Assembly: GCA_047921215.1 (NCBI GenBank)
Contig: JBLRWO010000001.1
Span: 62,001-126,000, forward strand
Reading direction: 5' to 3'
From: RECM01 sp047921215
GTDB taxonomy: Bacteria > Bacteroidota > Rhodothermia > Balneolales > Cyclonatronaceae
DNA: 64,000 nucleotides
The translations under genes and the position numbers were made by a program. The notes beneath the pieces were generated by a model that was not told the DNA's origin, did no database searches, and was given only the letters and a program-made list of their open reading frames with translations. Shown here piece after piece: positions 60,603 to 64,000 of the stretch; the stretch's first letter is position 1; each line of letters opens with the position of its first letter.

Positions 60603-61808
60603 ATGATCCGTCGCCTGTCCAATTCCCTTCTTTATCTCATTCTGATCCTCTTTATCGCCTCCTGCGAAATTACCGAAAAAAAGAGTGAGCCCGAACAGGA
60701 TTTCCTAATCAGTTATACCCCTGCCGGTGAGTTGAGTCCTGAGCAGATAATCAGCTATTACGATAACCCGCTAATCGAGCTGATCGCCGAATATGATGTT
60801 AAAGCCTGGCGGATAACCTACCGTACACAAACCATAGACGGTACACATGTGGCGGCCTCGGGTATAATCCTGGTTCCCTCCGTCGCCCGGCCCCCGGTGC
60901 TGGTTCTGCAACGCGGTACCCTGTTCCGGAAAAGTGAAGCCCCATCCGGGTTCGATCCGCTGGTTGCCGACAACAACTCCGTGTGGACCTACTTCGGCCC
61001 GGTGGTGAGCTCTTCGGGTTACATGATTATAATGCCCGACCTGCTGGGTTTCGGAGAAAGCGAAAATCTGTTCCATCCCTATTTTGTTACCCGTTCCCAC
61101 GGCCGGGTATCTCTCGATATGATGAAGGCCGCTGAAGAATTTTTTGACCTGGAAGCTATCGACAAGGGAAACAGGCTGTTTATTACCGGGTACTCCCAGG
61201 GTGGCACATCAGCCATGGCACTGCTAAAGGCGATCAGTGAAGATCCTTCTGCAGAGTTCAGGGTTACGGCAGCCAGTGTGGGTGGCGGGGCCTACAACCT
61301 GGTGGATGTATCCATGAGCATTCTCGGAGCCGATACGCTTGGATATGCACCCAACTATGCCTATATCGTTGCCGCCTACGACCGTACCTACAATCTGAAC
61401 CGGGATATGGCAACCATTTTCAAACCACCTTACAGCAGCCGGATCTATGGCGAAAGCCTGTTTGGCGGACAGTTTACCGGATCCGAGATTGATCAGCGGC
61501 TGACCAGCGTAACTGCCGACCTTTTTCAGGAATCCTTTCTTTCGGGTTTTCTCGGCGAAGGCGAGCAACCCTTTAAGGAATTGCTGAACAGTAATGATGT
61601 ATCCGGATTCAGGGTGCCGGTACCGCTCAGAATCTATCACGGAGAGCTCGATGAAGTTGTACCGGTTGATGAAGCCCGGAACGCATTTGAGAAACTGAAG
61701 GATTCGGGAGCAGCGAATATCCAGTTCATCCTGATTCCAGGCGGTACCCATGAATCATCCGCACTCGATTTTGCAAGCCAGACACTTAACTGGTTTTTTG
61801 TGCTGTAA
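60603..61808 (+). CDS. Alpha/beta hydrolase lipoprotein
   Basis: Exported serine hydrolase, 402 residues from the ATG at 60603, which opens a lipoprotein signal (LILFIASC, Cys21); the frame is open to 60531. The nucleophile elbow is ITGYSQGGTSAM (GYSQG serine), the acid is probably the Asp of IYHGELDEVVPVDEA and the base the His of IPGGTHESSA. This resembles secretory lipase-type hydrolases. The substrate is unknown. It stands alone, divergent from pabC. Confidence 0.9.
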   Translation: MIRRLSNSLLYLILILFIASCEITEKKSEPEQDFLISYTPAGELSPEQIISYYDNPLIELIAEYDVKAWRITYRTQTIDGTHVAASGIILVPSVARPPVLVLQRGTLFRKSEAPSGFDPLVADNNSVWTYFGPVVSSSGYMIIMPDLLGFGESENLFHPYFVTRSHGRVSLDMMKAAEEFFDLEAIDKGNRLFITGYSQGGTSAMALLKAISEDPSAEFRVTAASVGGGAYNLVDVSMSILGADTLGYAPNYAYIVAAYDRTYNLNRDMATIFKPPYSSRIYGESLFGGQFTGSEIDQRLTSVTADLFQESFLSGFLGEGEQPFKELLNSNDVSGFRVPVPLRIYHGELDEVVPVDEARNAFEKLKDSGAANIQFILIPGGTHESSALDFASQTLNWFFVL

Positions 61809-61883
61809 CAGCAGCTTTCCAGCAAATATTTCAGTCGGCGCAGCATGTATCATCTGGTATGATGATACCGTTTTCAGTACCTT

Positions 61884-62579
61884 ATGGCATATTGGTTCAC
61901 CCTTACAGCTTCCATGTCGATCCTGAAAAAAATACTGCGTTTCAGATACAAAGATTACGGCCTGATCGTCAGGGAAGTTACTGTTGGCGACAAAAACCTG
62001 TTCCGGAAAGGCATCACGAGGTTGTCGCCCGATTCAACGTTCAACCGGTTCCACACCCACTCCATAACCCTGAATGAACATCTGCTCGATTATCTGACCA
62101 GGGTCGACCAGGTTAACCATGTGGCTATAGGGGTTATCGACTGCAAAGCGGCAGATTGTCCCGGGGTGGCCGTTGCCCGCTACGTAAGATCTGAAAACGA
62201 TCCCGATGTGGCAGAAGTCGCCGTCACCATCATCGATGAGTATCAGGGCCGGGGCCTCAGCGCAGTGCTGCTGGCCGGTCTTAGCCGCTATGCAATGGAG
62301 ACTGGAATAATACGGTTTCGACTGTTTGTTCAGGCAGAACGCCGGAAAATCCGGCAGAAACTGTTGTCGCTCGGAGGAGCCGTAATTCGGAGGAACGGTT
62401 CGATCATTGAGATTGAAGTTCCGGCAGTGCCGGATCTTTCAAGTATAGACGCTTCAGGCTGGAGCCGGTTGTTCCACAGCACACTCACCAACCTGAAAAC
62501 CAAACAGCTGCCACTTTTCCTGAGGATGAAAAGCCTGCCCGCACGGAAACCGGGACCTGTTCAGTCGGAGGCATTGTAA
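61884..62579 (+). CDS. GNAT family acetyltransferase
   Basis: A 231-residue acyltransferase. The GNAT core has AVARYVRSENDPDVAEVAVT and the acetyl-CoA loop YQGRGLSAVLLAGLSRYA (Q/RxxGxG/A type). Upstream is FRKGITRLSPDSTFNRFHT, found in GNAT domains fused to or following other enzymes. The C-terminal tail of about 40 residues is basic. The substrate is unknown. Its 3' end overlaps the convergent SnoaL-like gene by 19 bp. Confidence 0.87.
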   Translation: MAYWFTLTASMSILKKILRFRYKDYGLIVREVTVGDKNLFRKGITRLSPDSTFNRFHTHSITLNEHLLDYLTRVDQVNHVAIGVIDCKAADCPGVAVARYVRSENDPDVAEVAVTIIDEYQGRGLSAVLLAGLSRYAMETGIIRFRLFVQAERRKIRQKLLSLGGAVIRRNGSIIEIEVPAVPDLSSIDASGWSRLFHSTLTNLKTKQLPLFLRMKSLPARKPGPVQSEAL

Positions 62580-63040
62580 TACCAGGCCCTTACAATTTTA
62601 CCATTCTTGAGCTCATACACGGCGAGAGCAGATTGCGACTGCTGCCCGGTGCGGCTTGCCCAGGTAACCCGTTCCCGCAAAGAGACAAACGGACCGTTCC
62701 AGGTAATCGACTCGATTTCTGATCGCACCTCTTCCAGGCTGTCAAAATAGCTGCGCATGCTGGTTCTGAAAGCATCCCGGCCATAGGTTTCCAGCACCAT
62801 CTGATCGTCTCTTATCCGGTACCAGCGCAGGTTATCATCCACATGCCGCAGCATACCGGAAACGCTTCGTTCGTTGAACGCTTCCATGAATGCCTGCACG
62901 GTCACTACCTCATCGGGCACTTCGGGAACCTCGCCGGTATCGGATGAACATCCGGTTGTCGCCATAAATCCGGCCATGATCAGCATAACAGAGACAAATA
63001 GCAGCCGTTTAAACCGTTTATAACATTTCATGGATAACAT
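62561..63040 (-). CDS. SnoaL/NTF2-like lipoprotein
   Basis: A 159-residue exported protein with a lipoprotein signal (MAGFMATTGC, Cys31) and one NTF2/SnoaL-like cone fold: VTVQAFMEAFNERSVSGML, LETYGRDAFRTSMRSYF, and the final strand LAVYELKNGKIVRAWYY. No catalytic residues can be assigned. It converges with the GNAT gene. Confidence 0.85.
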   Translation of the reverse strand: MLSMKCYKRFKRLLFVSVMLIMAGFMATTGCSSDTGEVPEVPDEVVTVQAFMEAFNERSVSGMLRHVDDNLRWYRIRDDQMVLETYGRDAFRTSMRSYFDSLEEVRSEIESITWNGPFVSLRERVTWASRTGQQSQSALAVYELKNGKIVRAWYYNASD

Positions 63041-63188
63041 CCCTCATTCAAATTGGAATATAATTCACACAGAGTACGTAATCGGAATTCAAAATGCCAT
63101 GCCGACATGGTGTTATCTTCACATCGACCTCAACGCGGATCTTGCAGCACCCAATGCCACCCTTTTACCCTTCTACCCATACACCCGG

Positions 63189-64000
63189 CTAACCGTTCAC
63201 CAGAACGGCTATGGCAAGTATGGCAAAAAGTATTCCTGCCCACTGCCTGAATGAAATCTTGTCTTTCCAGAAAAACCGACCGATTAACGCACCGCCGGCA
63301 ACAATGATCATGTTGACCATTGAATAGACAATACTTCCATCCATGTAGGCAAAAGCCCTGATAAGAAAAATGGATGTGAACAGGTTTGGAAGCCCAACCA
63401 GTACACCCAGCGATATCTCGCTTCTGCTGAATATGAGGTTTTTTTGATACACCATGACTGCGAGACCGATCAGGAATGCCGTCAGAAATACAACACTCAT
63501 GAACTGATACTCTGAAGCGACATGCTGCATCTCCTCCTCAAATACTTTCATCGATCCGTCGGCGATACCGGAGAATACAAATAACAGAACCAGCAGTACC
63601 TGGCTGCCGGTCACCCCGATTTTAACATCCCTCCTTGAAACGATGAGTATACCAAGTGCGGCAAAAACAAGTACAATACCTGCCATTTTAAGGATGGTGA
63701 TCTCCTCACGATAGAATACCATCGACAGCAAAACCGGTACCAGCAGCGAAATACGCATTGCGGCAACGCTTACCCCTACCCCGTTCACATGTACCGATTT
63801 GCCGAATACAAAAAAGTTGCTGATAAACAGAATCCCGATAAATACGGCGAAAAACCAAAACCAGGGCGGGAAATCAGGAACCGGATTAATCCCAGTTGCC
63901 AGACTGTAACCAACGGCGACACTGAACGCTATCAGGTAGTTGATGATCAGGACCTTCAGAATGCTGTGTCCATACACTCCTGAATGTTTCAGGAAATGGG
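63189..64000 (-). CDS. EamA/DMT family transporter, 5' end outside the window
   Basis: Integral membrane exporter with about ten helices in two EamA repeats; the first repeat has VNGVGVSVAAMRISLLVPVL and the second IVYSMVNMIIVAGGALIGRF followed by FWKDKISFRQWAGILFAIL. The frame is open from the window end (HFLKHSGVYGHSILKVL), and the only start inside, a GTG at 63977, would remove part of the first helix, so the gene is cut by the window edge. The substrate is unknown; the family includes amino-acid and metabolite exporters. Confidence 0.88.
   Translation of the reverse strand, partial: HFLKHSGVYGHSILKVLIINYLIAFSVAVGYSLATGINPVPDFPPWFWFFAVFIGILFISNFFVFGKSVHVNGVGVSVAAMRISLLVPVLLSMVFYREEITILKMAGIVLVFAALGILIVSRRDVKIGVTGSQVLLVLLFVFSGIADGSMKVFEEEMQHVASEYQFMSVVFLTAFLIGLAVMVYQKNLIFSRSEISLGVLVGLPNLFTSIFLIRAFAYMDGSIVYSMVNMIIVAGGALIGRFFWKDKISFRQWAGILFAILAIAVLVNG

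Noticed and set aside
63030..63254. 74-codon frame between the SnoaL-like and EamA genes
   Set aside because: It runs over the 3' end of the EamA gene on the other strand and resembles nothing.

Overview
The window is about 64 kb of gene-dense bacterial chromosome of moderate G+C (roughly half, by eye), with no phage, CRISPR, tRNA or rRNA that I can see. Gene content points to the Bacteroidota/Rhodothermota/Balneolota assemblage, with a Rhodothermia or Balneolia type halophile or marine heterotroph as the best guess: alternative complex III (ActD-E-F) runs directly into an A2-type caa3 oxidase, a HiPIP gene lies nearby, and there are a SusC/SusD pair, baeRF7 and DUF6580 proteins, a Cys-less L31, and the block miaB / sigma-54 activator / lptE. 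The taxonomic call is inference from gene content only.

Layout. 1-7.7 kb: the end of a respiratory operon (actD partial, actE, actF, a small membrane protein, SCO, coxB with fused cytochrome c, coxA, coxC, coxD) closed by a strong terminator. 8-11.8 kb: purF-engB and serA. 11.75-12.18 kb: an intergenic region made almost entirely of nested inverted repeats and a four-copy, 62-64 bp tandem array of hairpins. 12-15.8 kb (minus): a DUF4139/MuiA-like protein, rdgB and a PfkB kinase. 16.2-20.7 kb: SusC/SusD with terminator. 20.8-23.2 kb: winged-helix regulator plus Nudix hydrolase, then guanine deaminase. 23.4-25.9 kb: a tight three-gene operon VTC domain / DUF4956 / HlyD-like protein. 25.9-32.6 kb: mutS (minus), 3-methyladenine glycosylase, a duplicated DUF4168-like secreted protein, YceI, a DUF6580 membrane protein. 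32.6-39.2 kb: M28 peptidase, small membrane protein, HiPIP, baeRF7, cysteine desulfurase, a broken LOG-family gene, DUF1499. 39.2-46.1 kb: long-chain acyl-CoA synthetase, Fur-family regulator with a perfect palindrome at its start, ftsX, an outer-membrane barrel protein and cinA. 46.4-48.6 kb: pgsA-pgpA-pyrE. 48.7-52.7 kb: miaB, sigma-54 activator, lptE, TPR-like protein. 52.7-64 kb: metallo-beta-lactamase fold hydrolase, L31, PlsC-like acyltransferase, GltS-like symporter, MoxR/Mg-chelatase-like ATPase, pabB-pabC, alpha/beta hydrolase lipoprotein, GNAT, SnoaL-like lipoprotein and an EamA transporter cut by the window end.

How the genes work together. The first nine genes plus the HiPIP at about 35 kb correspond to the electron route described for Rhodothermus marinus: menaquinol to alternative complex III, to HiPIP or cytochrome c, to caa3 oxidase, to oxygen. 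Most of the rest is housekeeping: nucleotide synthesis and sanitation (purF, pyrE, rdgB, guaD), serine, folate and phosphatidylglycerol synthesis, DNA repair (mutS, mpg), tRNA modification (miaB) and envelope assembly (lptE, ftsX).

The items I would look at first are the hairpin array between serA and the DUF4139 gene, the VTC/DUF4956/HlyD operon, the decayed LOG gene at 38.5 kb, and the perfect inverted repeat in front of the Fur-family gene. I found no clearly new multi-gene defence or mobile system.
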